From Nitriliruptoraceae bacterium (GTDB taxonomy: Bacteria; Actinomycetota; Nitriliruptoria; Nitriliruptorales; Nitriliruptoraceae), in NCBI GenBank assembly GCA_020832455.1, contig JAFIEQ010000006.1:1-55773 (forward strand): a stretch of 55,773 nucleotides of DNA, in the 5' to 3' direction. Shown here piece after piece: positions 17,043-25,972 of this stretch. Under the pieces are notes generated by a model that was not told where the DNA came from, made no database searches, and worked only from the letters and a program-made list of their open reading frames with translations. The first letter of the stretch is position 1. Every line of letters begins with the position of its first letter. The translations under genes and the position numbers were made by a program.

Positions 17043-19076
17043 GTGACCGGCGCGATGCCTGTCTGGCCGGTGCCGGTCGCAGGGATGGTCGGCCGCATCG
17101 TCGCCTCCCGCTGGCTCGCGCCGATGGTCGCGGTCGCCTACTTCGTGCTGTCGCGCCTGCTCGGCGTGCTGACGGCGAACGACTTCACCGGCCCCACCTT
17201 CTGGCCGGCGGCGGGGTTGACCCTCGCGGCGTTGCTGCTGACCCACACCGCCCGGTGGCCGGCGATCCTCGGCGCGGTGTTCGTGGCGGAGACCGGCAAC
17301 AACCTGCTGTGGGACACCCCGGTCATGGCGGACGTGCTGTGGGCGGTGGCCAACGTGACCGGCCCCGCCCTGTCCGCCGCGATCATCCGGCAGCTGCGGC
17401 CGACCTTCACGCTGTCCACCCCGGTCAACCTGGTGCTGTTCCTCACGGTCGGGGCGCTGGTGGGCCCGGCGGTCTCCGCGTTGATCGGTGCCGCGGTCGG
17501 GGTCGGCCTGTGGACGTGGGACTGGGGCGCGTTCCCGTCCTGGTTCGTCGGGGACGCGCTCGGCGTGGTCGTCATGGGGCCGCTGTTCCTGGCGGCCGCC
17601 ACGCCACGCTTGCGGGCGACGAGGTGGTGGGAGGCGGCGCTGATGGCGGTGCTGGTCGTCGCCTCGGTCGCTGTCGCGATCCGCGGGATCGGGTCGCCCA
17701 TCGACCCGGTCCTGCCGACCTTCGTGCTGTTGCCCGTCGTGTGGGCCGCGGTCCGCTACGGGATGCGCGGTGCGGGGGTGGCGATCGCGGCGGTCGGGCT
17801 CACGGGCGGGTGGTCACGACCCCTCGGGCAGGGCCCGTTCGCGGGGACCGATGCCGTCGGTGCGGACGTGTTGTTCCACCTCTACCTCGCCGCGGTCGCC
17901 ATCGCGGCCCTGCTCGTGGCCGTGCTGGTCGGCAACCTCACCGAGCGGGCGGCGGCGCAGCGTGCGGAGGAACGCCACCGACGTCAGCAGGCCGCGCTCG
18001 CGGCGCTCGGTGCCGAACTGCTCGCCGCCCGCGACGACCACGAGGTCCGTGCGGCGCTCGAGCGCACGGTCGCTGCTATCGCAGCGGAGGCGACGGCCGC
18101 CGAGGCCGACGAGGAAGCCCCGGACGCGGCCGACAACGCCCCGGAGGTCGTGGGCGACCCGTGGGCGACCCTCAGCGACCACGCGGACCGGATCGACATC
18201 GACGCGCTGCGGGGCCGGTTCCCCATCCGCGGTGCCTCCGTCTACCTGATCGCGTCCGCGTCGAACGCCGCGGCGAGCGCGCTCGACCGCCTCGATCAGC
18301 GCGTGGCGCTCGCGGACCGTGCGACGGAGCTCGAGGAGACCAACGGCGCGCTGAGCCGGGCGATCGCGTTCCGCGACGAGCTCGCGTCGCTGGTCAGTCA
18401 CGAGCTGCGTAGCCCGCTCACCCCGATCCTGGGTTTCGCGGACGTGCTCCGCGGCATCGATGGGCACCAGCCCGACGCCGGGCAGCGCACCCAGGCGATC
18501 GACACGATCGAGCGCAACGCCCGGCGCATGATGACCGTGCTGGACGAGCTGCTGCTGTCCGCGCGGGCCGTGTCCGGGCAGCTGCACGCGACGCCCCAGC
18601 CGACCGACGTGGTCGGCACCATCCGGGCCGTCCTCGAGCAGCAGATCGGCGGCGACGACATCGTGCTGCACCACGACGGCTCCGTCGTGGCGCTGGTCGA
18701 ACCGAGCCACCTCGGGCAGGCCGTCTGGAACCTGGTGGGCAACGCCCGGGCCCACGGCGAACCACCGATCGAGGTCGCGGTGCGCCTGTCGGGCGAGACG
18801 ATGGTGGAGATCACCGTCAGCGATCACGGTCCGGGGGTGTCACCGGAGTTGCGAGACCGGCTGTTCGACCGGTTCGCCCGCGGTGAGGGGGACGGCACGA
18901 CCGAGCACCTCGGGCTCGGCTTGTCCGTCGTGCTGCTGCTGGCCGAGGCCAACGACGGTGACGTGCGTTACGAGCCCCCGCGCGGCGGTCGGCCGAGCCG
19001 GTTCGTGCTGCGCTTCCCCCGTGCCGTGCCGGCGCCGGCACCGGCCCCGGCGCCGGCCCCACTGGTCACCGACTGA
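17043..19076 (+). CDS. Membrane sensor histidine kinase with MASE1-like input domain
   Basis: Protein of 677 aa. Residues about 15-305 form eight or so membrane segments with the MASE1 look (FTGPTFWPAAGLTLAALLL, FPSWFVGDALGVVVMGPL). A coiled, Ala-rich linker with a possible remnant GAF region follows, then the kinase: H-box SHELRSPL with H453, N-box VWNLVGNARAHG, G1 DHGPGVS and G2 GLGLSVV. It ends in a Pro-Ala repeat tail. No response regulator is encoded nearby, so it is an orphan kinase in this window. GTG 17043 has GGAG 5 nt upstream. Confidence 0.9.
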   Translation: MTGAMPVWPVPVAGMVGRIVASRWLAPMVAVAYFVLSRLLGVLTANDFTGPTFWPAAGLTLAALLLTHTARWPAILGAVFVAETGNNLLWDTPVMADVLWAVANVTGPALSAAIIRQLRPTFTLSTPVNLVLFLTVGALVGPAVSALIGAAVGVGLWTWDWGAFPSWFVGDALGVVVMGPLFLAAATPRLRATRWWEAALMAVLVVASVAVAIRGIGSPIDPVLPTFVLLPVVWAAVRYGMRGAGVAIAAVGLTGGWSRPLGQGPFAGTDAVGADVLFHLYLAAVAIAALLVAVLVGNLTERAAAQRAEERHRRQQAALAALGAELLAARDDHEVRAALERTVAAIAAEATAAEADEEAPDAADNAPEVVGDPWATLSDHADRIDIDALRGRFPIRGASVYLIASASNAAASALDRLDQRVALADRATELEETNGALSRAIAFRDELASLVSHELRSPLTPILGFADVLRGIDGHQPDAGQRTQAIDTIERNARRMMTVLDELLLSARAVSGQLHATPQPTDVVGTIRAVLEQQIGGDDIVLHHDGSVVALVEPSHLGQAVWNLVGNARAHGEPPIEVAVRLSGETMVEITVSDHGPGVSPELRDRLFDRFARGEGDGTTEHLGLGLSVVLLLAEANDGDVRYEPPRGGRPSRFVLRFPRAVPAPAPAPAPAPLVTD

Positions 19077-19148
19077 TCCTCGCCGGGGGTGGCCCGCACG
19101 CCGCCGACGTGCCACGATCGGGTGACCGTCGACGGTTGGGAGCTCGTC

Positions 19149-19589
19149 ATGGCAACGAAGGTCGCGCACCTGCTCGCCCACAAGGGGGATCTGGTCCACA
19201 CGGTCGAACCCGACGCCACGGTGGAGGGCGCCGCCGAGTTGATGGACCGACACGGGGTCGGTGCCCTGGTCGTCTCGCCCAACGGGCGACGACTCGTCGG
19301 GATCGTGTCCGAACGGGACATCGTGCGGCGGGTGGCCCGCGAGGGCGCCCCGGCGCTGTCGTTGCTGGTCGATGCCGTGATGACCGGCGACGTCGTGACG
19401 TGCACGACCACGACCAGCGTCGACGAGCTCGCCGCGCTGATGACCGCCCGGCGGGTGCGGCACATCCCGGTCGTCGAGGACCGCCAGCTGCTCGGCCTGG
19501 TCTCGATCGGAGACGTCGTGCGTGCGCGCATGGACGAGCTGGCCACGGAGCGCGACGAGCTGCAGGCCTACGTCGCCGGGTCCTACTGA
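19149..19589 (+). CDS. CBS-domain pair protein
   Basis: Stand-alone Bateman module of 146 aa with two CBS repeats: residues about 7-65 (VEGAAELMDRHGVGALVV, GIVSERDIVRRVA) and 75-130 (VDELAALMTARRVRHIPVV, GLVSIGDVVRAR), ending in a short helix. Such proteins bind adenine nucleotides and act as energy or stress sensors. ATG 19149 follows GGGAG; the upstream in-frame codons look non-coding. It lies 72 bp after the sensor kinase on the same strand and may be co-transcribed with it. Confidence 0.92.
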   Translation: MATKVAHLLAHKGDLVHTVEPDATVEGAAELMDRHGVGALVVSPNGRRLVGIVSERDIVRRVAREGAPALSLLVDAVMTGDVVTCTTTTSVDELAALMTARRVRHIPVVEDRQLLGLVSIGDVVRARMDELATERDELQAYVAGSY

Positions 19590-19658
19590 GCTGGCCCGTC
19601 CGAACCCGGCGCGCGACACCCGGCCCGCCGGATCCGATGGACGGGCCGTCGCCGCGCG

Positions 19659-20639
19659 TCAGCCGCCGTGGGACAGGTCGACGACGAGCCGGTTGGGACC
19701 GTCCAGCGTGTCGACGGCAAACGGGACCCGTCGCTCGAGCCCGATCACGACGGTCAGGGTCGCCTCGAAGTCCCCGGTGCGCACGACCTCGGTGACGACC
19801 GCGGTCTGGGCACGCAGCCGCGTCGGCCCCTCGTAGCTGAGCCGGAACCCGTCCTCCTCGTCGAGGTCGAACACGACCCCGCTCGCCGCGGTCAGCCGGA
19901 CCTCCAGGAAGGCCTCGCCCTCCACGGTGACGGTGTTGCCGCTGCCGTCCTCGAGGATCGGCGGGTCGATGTAGGCGACCCGGTAGGGCGACATCTGGTC
20001 GCCGTCGAACTCCAGCACCAGCCGGTCGAACCCGGACTGGCCGGCCAGACGGATGTCGGTCAGCGCGAGCGGCTCCCCACCACCATCGGGGAACCCGGGG
20101 GTCTGCTTGGTGTCGGTGTCCACCGTCGGCCCGATGGGATCGACCGCCGGCTCGTCGGCGGCGGTGGACCCCCCGGCGCCGTCACCCTCGCCCTCGGACG
20201 TCGTGCCGTCGTCGTCGCCCTCGTCGGGCTCGGTCGCGTCGCTGTCGCCGTCGGTCTCGCCGTCAGCGGGCACCTCGTCGAGGTCCTCGGCCGGATCGGT
20301 GGCGGTGTCGTCGCCCTCGTCCGGCTCACCGGTGCCGTCGTCGTCGGTGCTCGGCTCCACCGGGTCGGTGCGGTCGGCCACCTCGACGTCGCTGATCTGC
20401 AGCCCGCCGTCGTCCTGCAGGACCCAGACGAGCCCCGGGACGGCCAGCAGCACGACGAGGCTCGCCGCGACGATCGCGGGGGTCCGCTCCCGCCGACGGG
20501 CGCGTTGCATGACCCGGCTGACGCCGACCGTGCGCCGCGAGGAGGCGCGGTCGCGCACGGCGTCGGCCGCCCGGTGCGCCGCCGCGGCGATCGGGTCGTG
20601 GTCTGGCTCGCCCTCGGGGCGCGCGTGGTGGTCCGTCAT
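19659..20639 (-). CDS. Membrane-anchored AMIN-like domain protein, candidate sigma regulator
   Basis: Protein of 326 aa: a basic cytoplasmic N-terminus (1-53), one membrane segment (about 54-75, AIVAASLVVLLAVPGLVWVL), an Asp/Glu/Thr-rich linker of roughly 100 residues, then an exported beta domain from about 195 to the end (SGFDRLVLEFDG, YRVAYIDPPI, RRVPFAVDTLDGPNRLVVDL) of AMIN-like type. The start overlaps the sigma-factor stop (ATGA). Position and topology suggest an anti-sigma factor, but no zinc-finger HxxxCxxC motif is visible in the N-terminus. The role is inferred from position only. Confidence 0.8.
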   Translation of the reverse strand: MTDHHARPEGEPDHDPIAAAAHRAADAVRDRASSRRTVGVSRVMQRARRRERTPAIVAASLVVLLAVPGLVWVLQDDGGLQISDVEVADRTDPVEPSTDDDGTGEPDEGDDTATDPAEDLDEVPADGETDGDSDATEPDEGDDDGTTSEGEGDGAGGSTAADEPAVDPIGPTVDTDTKQTPGFPDGGGEPLALTDIRLAGQSGFDRLVLEFDGDQMSPYRVAYIDPPILEDGSGNTVTVEGEAFLEVRLTAASGVVFDLDEEDGFRLSYEGPTRLRAQTAVVTEVVRTGDFEATLTVVIGLERRVPFAVDTLDGPNRLVVDLSHGG

Positions 20640-21211
20640 GGTCGGTCCTCCTCGGCAACCTCGGGGCGGTGGTCGGGTTCCTCCAGCCGATCCGCGAGGG
20701 TGCGTCGAGCGGCGTGCAGGTGGGACTTCACCGTCCCCTCGGCGCAGTCCATGATGACGGCGATCTCCTCGATCGAGCGCTCGTCGTGGTAGTGCAGCGC
20801 CACGGCCTGGGCCTGACGTCGGGGCAGGCTGCGGACCGCCGCCCAGAAGCGTTCGGCGGCGCCGGGCAGCGGGTCGGTGTGCTGGTCCTCCCGGTGGCCA
20901 CGGAGCCGGATCAGCGCCCGTCCCTCGGCGGCGAGGCGCCGCCCCCGCGAGGTCGCGAGGTTGACGAGCACGGTGCGGATCCAACTGTCCGGCCGGTCGT
21001 AGTCGCCGACGCGGTCCCAGTCCCGGTAGGCGCGGACGAAGGCCTCCTGTGCGAGGTCCTCCGCGACCGTCCAGGACCCGGTCAGGGTGTAGGCGAGACC
21101 GGTCAGATCGCGGTGATGCGTCGCGTAGAAGCTCGCGAACCCATCGGGCATCGAGGCGAGCGTCCTGCTCAACGCTTCGCCTCCCGCCACCGCTGCGATG
21201 ATCGTCGACAT
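20636..21211 (-). CDS. ECF-type RNA polymerase sigma factor
   Basis: Alternative sigma factor of 191 aa, two-domain ECF layout. Sigma2 covers about residues 23-95 (FYATHHRDLTGLAYTLTG, AEDLAQEAFVRAYRDWDRV) and sigma4 about 115-180 (LPRRQAQAVALHYHDERSIEEIA, CAEGTVKSHLHAARR). It resembles SigE/SASP-type actinobacterial ECFs. It is coupled to the downstream AMIN-like membrane protein. A GAAC-N17-CGTC promoter just upstream suggests positive autoregulation. Confidence 0.93.
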   Translation of the reverse strand: MSTIIAAVAGGEALSRTLASMPDGFASFYATHHRDLTGLAYTLTGSWTVAEDLAQEAFVRAYRDWDRVGDYDRPDSWIRTVLVNLATSRGRRLAAEGRALIRLRGHREDQHTDPLPGAAERFWAAVRSLPRRQAQAVALHYHDERSIEEIAVIMDCAEGTVKSHLHAARRTLADRLEEPDHRPEVAEEDRP

Positions 21212-21242
21212 GGTCCGCTCTCGTTGGGCCCTGTGGAGGTAG

Positions 21243-21267
21243 GACGCACGAGTCGCGTTCCAGGTTC
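21243..21267 (-). promoter_or_regulatory. ECF-type autoregulatory promoter
   Basis: On the minus strand GAAC (21267-21264), a 17-bp spacer and CGTC (21246-21243), the standard -35/-10 pattern for group-SigE/W ECF sigma factors. The predicted start near 21237 leaves a leader of about 25 nt to the sigma ATG. Confidence 0.6.
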
Positions 21268-21311
21268 AGTCGGATGCGGGATCGGTCGGGGATCGGTCCG
21301 GGGCGGGGTCC

Positions 21312-21333
21312 GTCGCGCGGTCCGGCGCGCGAC
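21312..21333 (-). terminator. Terminator-like hairpin after uracil-DNA glycosylase gene
   Basis: Perfect 8-bp arms GTCGCGCG/CGCGCGAC with a 6-nt loop, 66 nt beyond the glycosylase stop and before the sigma promoter. No U run, as is common in high-GC actinobacteria. Confidence 0.45.
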
Positions 21334-21398
21334 ACGGTCCGTGGTCGGCCTGCGGCTCGCGGTCGACCCGGGCCCCGCCCTCGGCGCCAGCAGCCGCA

Positions 21399-22088
21399 TC
21401 AGGTGTCCCCCGGCGGTGCGGACGCGTCGGCCAGCGCGCGGGCGTGCTCGAACACGGCGTCGAGCATGGGCTCGGTGAGTCGACCCGTGAAGGTGTTGTG
21501 CTGCGACACGTGGTAGCTGCCGAGCAGGTCCCGGCCGTCGGGCAGCCGTGTCGTCGCCCCGTGCCCGAACCGCGGTTTGCGGCCCTCCCACCCGGTCAGG
21601 CCGAGCGTTGCGTGCCACGCGAACGCGCCGAGGGTGACCACCACGCGCCACGGCAGCGCCGTGAGCTCGTCACGAAGGAACGGCAGGCAGCGGTCGCGCT
21701 CGTCGGTGGTCGGCCTGTTCTCCGGCGGGGCGCAGCGCACGGGAGCCGTGATCCACACGTCGGTGAGGTGCAGCCCGTCATCGCGGTGGGTCGAGGTCGG
21801 CTGGTTGGCGAAGCCGCTGCGGTGCAACGAGGCGTAGAGCCAGTCGCCGGAGCGGTCACCGGTGAACATCCGCCCGGTGCGGTTGGCGCCGTGCGCGGCC
21901 GGCGCGAGGCCCACCACGACGATCCGCGCGTGTGGATCACCGAACCCGGGCACCGCCCGGCCCCAGTACTCCTCGTCGGCGTAGGCGGCCCGGCGCGTCG
22001 CCGCGACGTGCTCACGCCAGGCGACCAACCGCGGGCACGCCCGGCAGGCCACGACGTCCTGGGTGACCGTCGCCAGGTCCCGTGTCAT
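21399..22088 (-). CDS. udgB: Uracil-DNA glycosylase family 5 (UdgB), Fe-S type
   Basis: DNA-repair enzyme of 229 aa that removes uracil (and often hypoxanthine) from DNA. Four cysteines placed for a 4Fe-4S cluster are C15, C18, C119 and C134. Motif A reads [19 protein letters not shown], with no catalytic Asp/Asn at the usual family-1/4 position, which is the family-5 hallmark. The C-terminal motif [12 protein letters not shown] is also typical. It is divergent from the flavin monooxygenase with a 69-bp gap. Confidence 0.93.
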   Translation of the reverse strand: MTRDLATVTQDVVACRACPRLVAWREHVAATRRAAYADEEYWGRAVPGFGDPHARIVVVGLAPAAHGANRTGRMFTGDRSGDWLYASLHRSGFANQPTSTHRDDGLHLTDVWITAPVRCAPPENRPTTDERDRCLPFLRDELTALPWRVVVTLGAFAWHATLGLTGWEGRKPRFGHGATTRLPDGRDLLGSYHVSQHNTFTGRLTEPMLDAVFEHARALADASAPPGDT

Positions 22089-22157
22089 CGCCCCTCCCTC
22101 GTCGCGCGATGTGGAACCCTACGCGTCCACCCACCCGTCGACGTCCCGGAGGTCCCC

Positions 22158-23693
22158 GTGGTCGCGCCCCACGTGGCCCCGCCCGCGCCCGACGTGTCGC
22201 GGCCAGCATCCGCGTCCGCAGCGCCGGGCAGTGCGCCGCCCGTACCCACGCGGGTCCAGGTGGCGATCGTGGGTGCCGGGTTCGCGGGCATCGCCGCCGC
22301 GATCCGCTGCGCCCAGGCGGGGTTCGACGACGTGCTCGTGCTCGAGGCCGGGGACGGGGTCGGGGGGACGTGGCGGGACAACACCTACCCCGGCGCCGCC
22401 TGCGACATCCGGACATCGCTGTACTCGCTGTCGTTCGCGCCGGAGCCCGGCTGGACGCGCCGCTACCCCCGTCAACCGGAGCTGCACGCCTACCTCGACC
22501 GTGTCGCGCGCCAGGCCGGGATCCACCACGTGCTGCGGACGCGGACCACGGTGACCGAGGCCGTCTGGGACGACGCCGTGCGCTGCTGGCAGCTGACGAC
22601 CGACGACGGCGCGCGCGTCGAGGCCCAGGTGCTGGTCCTCGCGATCGGGGGGCTGCGGGTGCCCGCGATGCTCGAGGTACCGGGGCTCGAACGGTTCCCC
22701 GGGCCGACGTTCCACACGGCGCGCTACGACCACGGGGTCGACCTCGCGGACCGGCGGGTCGGCGTCGTGGGCACGGGGGCCAGCGCCGCGCAGCTCGTCC
22801 CGGCGATCGCCGGGATCCCGCGGGAGCTGCACGTGATCCAGCGCACCGCACCGTGGGTCATCCCGCGCAACGACCGGCCCCGCTCGCCGCTGGTACGTCA
22901 CGCCGCCCGGATCGTGCCGGGCTGGCGCGAGCTCGACCGGCTCCGCGAGTACCTGCGCAACGAGGTCCGCATCGTCGGGTTCCGGCACGGCAGCCGGCTG
23001 AACGCGGTCGTGGCCACCCAGGCCCGTCGGCACCTGGACCGGCAGGTCGCCGACCCGCAACTGCGCGCCGCGTTGCGCCCGGAGACCCCGCTCGGCTGCA
23101 AACGGGTGGTCATCTCCGACGACCTCTACCCGGCGCTCACCCGCCCGGACGTCTACCTGCACCCGCAGGCCGTCGTCGCCGGGCACCGCGACGGCGTCGA
23201 GCTCGCCGACGGCACCCGGCTCGATCTCGACGTGCTGATCCAGGCGACCGGGTTCGCCATCGACGCCGCGTACGTGCCGATGCGCATCGTCGGACGGGAC
23301 GGCGCCACGCTGGGGGAGCCGGCGGGCCCGCGCCCACGCACCTGGCTCGGGATCACGCACCCCGGGTTCCCGAACCTCTTTCAGCTGCTCGGGCCCAACA
23401 GCGCGCTCGGACACAACTCCGTGCTCGTCATGATCGAGGCCCAGGTCGCGCACCTGACCGCCGCGCTCGAGCACCTGCGCGCCACCGGCCGGCGCACGAT
23501 CGAGGTCCGCGCGCGGACCGCCGATGCCTACCTCGCCGAGGTCGATGCGCGACACGCCGGATCCGTGTGGGCCGGATGTCGCAGCTGGTACGTCGACGAC
23601 GACGGGCGCAACGTCGCGCTGTGGCCAGGATCCAGCCTCACCTACCGTCACCGCGCGCGGCGGCTCGACGAGCGCGACTACCTCGTGGCCTAG
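22158..23693 (+). CDS. Flavin-containing monooxygenase / Baeyer-Villiger type
   Basis: FAD/NADPH monooxygenase of 511 aa. The FAD fold VAIVGAGFAGIAAAI starts near residue 35, GVGGTWRDNTYPGAACD is the conserved BVMO/FMO segment, FPGPTFHTARYD corresponds to the fingerprint FxGxxxHxxxY/W, and GVVGTGASAAQ is the NADPH fold. The partner LDVLIQATGF and end-region GPNSALGHNS are family hallmarks. Substrate (ketone or heteroatom) unknown. GTG 22158 follows CGGAGGT; the Ala/Pro-rich first 30 residues are not conserved, so the true start could be later. Confidence 0.9.
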   Translation: MVAPHVAPPAPDVSRPASASAAPGSAPPVPTRVQVAIVGAGFAGIAAAIRCAQAGFDDVLVLEAGDGVGGTWRDNTYPGAACDIRTSLYSLSFAPEPGWTRRYPRQPELHAYLDRVARQAGIHHVLRTRTTVTEAVWDDAVRCWQLTTDDGARVEAQVLVLAIGGLRVPAMLEVPGLERFPGPTFHTARYDHGVDLADRRVGVVGTGASAAQLVPAIAGIPRELHVIQRTAPWVIPRNDRPRSPLVRHAARIVPGWRELDRLREYLRNEVRIVGFRHGSRLNAVVATQARRHLDRQVADPQLRAALRPETPLGCKRVVISDDLYPALTRPDVYLHPQAVVAGHRDGVELADGTRLDLDVLIQATGFAIDAAYVPMRIVGRDGATLGEPAGPRPRTWLGITHPGFPNLFQLLGPNSALGHNSVLVMIEAQVAHLTAALEHLRATGRRTIEVRARTADAYLAEVDARHAGSVWAGCRSWYVDDDGRNVALWPGSSLTYRHRARRLDERDYLVA

Positions 23694-23803
23694 GACGTCC
23701 GGCTGCCGGACGGCCACGGTCCGCCGCGCCCGGCCGTGCGAACCTTCCCAGGTGTGCCACGGCGGTGCACCGGACGATCCTGCGGGGACGCGGAGGGACG
23801 ACG

Positions 23804-24595
23804 ATGGCGATGTGGCAGATCTGGTTGGTGGGGCTCGGCGCCGCGCTCGCCCTGATGACCGTGACGTGGGTCGCGAGCGTGATCCAGCGCGACGCGAGCC
23901 TGGTCGACCGCGTCTGGGGGTTAGCCTTCGTCGTGGTCACCTGGACCTACGCGCTGGCCGCGCCGGACCCGACGCCGCGGACCTGGCTGGCGGTCGCGCT
24001 GGTCAGCGTCTGGGGTCTGCGGCTGTCGATCTACATCACCTGGCGCAACTGGGGCGAGGGGGAGGACAAGCGCTACCGCGCGATGCGCGACAAGCGGCCC
24101 GACTCCTTCGTGCCCCGCAGCCTCGTCACCATCTTCTGGCTGCAGGGCGTGCTCGCCTGGCTGATCAGCGTGCCGCTGCTCGCGGCAGCTGCGGCCAGCT
24201 CGCCGCCGTCGCTCACCTGGCTGGACGCGTTGGCGGTCGTGGTCTGGCTCGTCGGCTTCGTGTTCGAGGCCGGCGGCGACTGGCAGCTGCAGCGTTTCCT
24301 GGCCGATCCGTCGAACCGCGGCAAGGTCATGGACCGGGGACTGTGGCGAACCACCCGGCACCCGAACTACTTCGGCGACACCGTCGTGTGGTGGAGCTAC
24401 TTCCTGCTGGGGCTCGCGACGGGCGCGTGGTGGGGCGTCGCCGGCTCCGCGCTGATGACGTTCCTGATCGTGAAGGTCTCCGGTGTGGCGCTCACCGACA
24501 AGAACATGACCGCGGGCGGGTCCTCACGGGAGGGCTACGACGAGTACTTCCGCCGGACGAACGCGTTCATCCCGGGGCCGCGCAAGGACGCCTGA
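23804..24595 (+). CDS. DUF1295 membrane protein (steroid 5-alpha-reductase-like)
   Basis: Polytopic membrane protein of 263 aa with about six or seven membrane segments and the C-terminal DUF1295 signature: GLWRTTRHPNYFGD, then TDKNMTAGGSS and EYFRRTNAFIP. Relatives reduce or methylate lipid-like substrates; the bacterial reaction is not established. ATG 23804 follows GGAGGGA. It lies 110 bp downstream of the flavin monooxygenase on the same strand, so the pair may act on one hydrophobic substrate (inference). Confidence 0.9.
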   Translation: MAMWQIWLVGLGAALALMTVTWVASVIQRDASLVDRVWGLAFVVVTWTYALAAPDPTPRTWLAVALVSVWGLRLSIYITWRNWGEGEDKRYRAMRDKRPDSFVPRSLVTIFWLQGVLAWLISVPLLAAAAASSPPSLTWLDALAVVVWLVGFVFEAGGDWQLQRFLADPSNRGKVMDRGLWRTTRHPNYFGDTVVWWSYFLLGLATGAWWGVAGSALMTFLIVKVSGVALTDKNMTAGGSSREGYDEYFRRTNAFIPGPRKDA

Positions 24596-24611
24596 GGGCG
24601 CTCGGGTCCGC

Positions 24612-25007
24612 TCAGAGCCCGTTGCGGTGCACCCGCCGCGGCTCGATGCGCACGATGGCACGTTCCGAGCTGATCTGTTCCGCCGGGTAGGGCCGGCCGA
24701 AGTAGCGCTGCGCACACGCGTCGATGTGGGCACGCGCCTCGGGTCCTCGCACCACACCGGCGACGACCCCCCGGACCTCCGCGTAACGGTAGGGGTCACC
24801 CTCGACCCAGATCGTCAGCGTGACGCGCGGATCGCGTTCGAGGTTGCGGAACTTCGCCCGGTGGACCTCGGTGTTGATCAGCAGGTGGTCCTCGTCGGCA
24901 TCGACCCACATGATCTGGGTCTGGGGTGTCCCATCCTCGAACAGGGTGGTCAGTGCCCCGAAGTTGCGGCCGGTGGCGAGCGCACGCAGGTCGTCGTCGA
25001 GCGGCAT
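24612..25007 (-). CDS. PPOX-class F420/flavin-binding protein
   Basis: Split-barrel flavin-type fold, 131 aa. ALTTLFEDGTPQTQIMWVDAD, LLINTEVHRAKFRNLERDPRVTLTI and a late GRPYPAEQISSERAIVRIEP are characteristic of the actinobacterial PPOX family that binds F420 or FMN. Convergent with the DUF1295 gene (16 bp apart) and divergent from the JAMM protease gene. Confidence 0.88.
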   Translation of the reverse strand: MPLDDDLRALATGRNFGALTTLFEDGTPQTQIMWVDADEDHLLINTEVHRAKFRNLERDPRVTLTIWVEGDPYRYAEVRGVVAGVVRGPEARAHIDACAQRYFGRPYPAEQISSERAIVRIEPRRVHRNGL

Positions 25008-25066
25008 GGGTGCTCCGATGCTGGCGGGTCGTGGCGGGGCCGCGGAGGCGGGGTGCAGGGGTCGGG

Positions 25067-25072
25067 TACCGT
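25067..25072 (+). promoter_or_regulatory. -10-like element of JAMM protease gene
   Basis: TACCGT, 25 nt before the chosen GTG at 25097; no -35 seen. Confidence 0.4.
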
Positions 25073-25096
25073 CGCGGCGATCGGGAAGGAGTTGTG

Positions 25097-25540
25097 GTGG
25101 AGTCTGACACCTCGGCCGCGTCGACGGCGCCGTTCCGCATCGACCGGTCGACCTGGGACGTCCTGGTCGAACGGGCCCGGTCCGACTTCCCCTACGAGGT
25201 CTGCGGGCTGCTCGGGACGCACGGGGACGGCACGATCGAGCACTTCCCGATCGACAACGTCGAGCGCTCGATGACCTACTACGTCATGGACGGCAAGCAG
25301 CTGCTGCGTGCCATGCGCACCATCGAGGACGCCGGAGCCGAGCTCGCGATCTACCACTCCCACACGCACACCCAGGCCTACCCCTCCGCGACCGACATCT
25401 CCCTGGCGGCCTACCCGGAGGCGACCTACCTGATCGTCACGCTGCAGGACCGCGACGCCCCCGACATCCGGGCGTTCCGCATCCTCGAGGGCGTCGTGAC
25501 CGAACGGCCCGTGCACCTGCTCGACACGAAGGTCGCCTGA
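25097..25540 (+). CDS. mec: JAMM/MPN metalloprotease, CysO-cysteine peptidase (Mec-like)
   Basis: Zinc protease of 147 aa. The JAMM motif is complete: E34 (YEVCGLLG), H87-S-H89 and S97-x2-D100 in YHSHTHTQAYPSATD. In M. tuberculosis, Mec (Rv1334) releases cysteine from the CysO-Cys adduct made by CysM, and the CysO and CysM genes follow here after a two-gene interruption. Because this CysO has residues beyond Gly-Gly, the same protease may also mature the carrier. The start is taken as GTG 25097, 5 nt after AAGGAG; GTG 25094 is one codon earlier. Confidence 0.92.
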   Translation: MESDTSAASTAPFRIDRSTWDVLVERARSDFPYEVCGLLGTHGDGTIEHFPIDNVERSMTYYVMDGKQLLRAMRTIEDAGAELAIYHSHTHTQAYPSATDISLAAYPEATYLIVTLQDRDAPDIRAFRILEGVVTERPVHLLDTKVA

Positions 25541-25911
25541 TGGTCTGGCCCATCGTCGCCATGGCCGCGCGCAAGGTCGCGATCCCCGTGTCCATCGAGG
25601 TGGCGCGCCAACTCGACCGGCAGCTGCGCCCCCACGTGCTCGCCTACCGCCTCGCGCGGGACGTCGACGGCTACGTCGGGCGCTGGACGTCCGACGACGG
25701 TCCGCACTACGTGGTGTTCCCCGCCCGTGACGGCCACCCGCTGAAGGCGTTCCCGCCGCTGCCCGATGGGGAGGTGGCCATCCTCGATGCCCAGCTCGAC
25801 CGGACGGCCTTGACCCACCACGCCGACCTGGCTGAGGCCAAGATCAAGCGCTCCGGGACCGCCGTCGCCGACGCGGCCCGACGGGTCACCCCACGCCGCC
25901 GATCGCGCTGA
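25540..25911 (+). CDS. Hypothetical protein coupled to Mec
   Basis: Protein of 123 aa with a hydrophobic N-terminus (MVWPIVAMAARKVAIPV), a middle that reads like a small beta fold (VGRWTSDDGPHYVVFPARDGHPLKAF) and a basic tail. No family recognised. Its ATG overlaps the Mec stop (TGATG), so it is co-translated with the protease and may assist sulfur-carrier handling, but that is inference from position. Confidence 0.75.
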   Translation: MVWPIVAMAARKVAIPVSIEVARQLDRQLRPHVLAYRLARDVDGYVGRWTSDDGPHYVVFPARDGHPLKAFPPLPDGEVAILDAQLDRTALTHHADLAEAKIKRSGTAVADAARRVTPRRRSR

Positions 25912-25972
25912 CTACGGTCGCGTTGGACGCCCGCATCGACTGCACCTGAGCCCGGACGTGCCGCCGGGCCGC

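Noticed and set aside
20640-21335. Upstream extension of the AMIN-like protein to 558 codons
   Set aside because: The extension runs antiparallel in frame through the sigma-factor gene; real coding there is the sigma frame, and the ATGA overlap gives a natural start at 20639.
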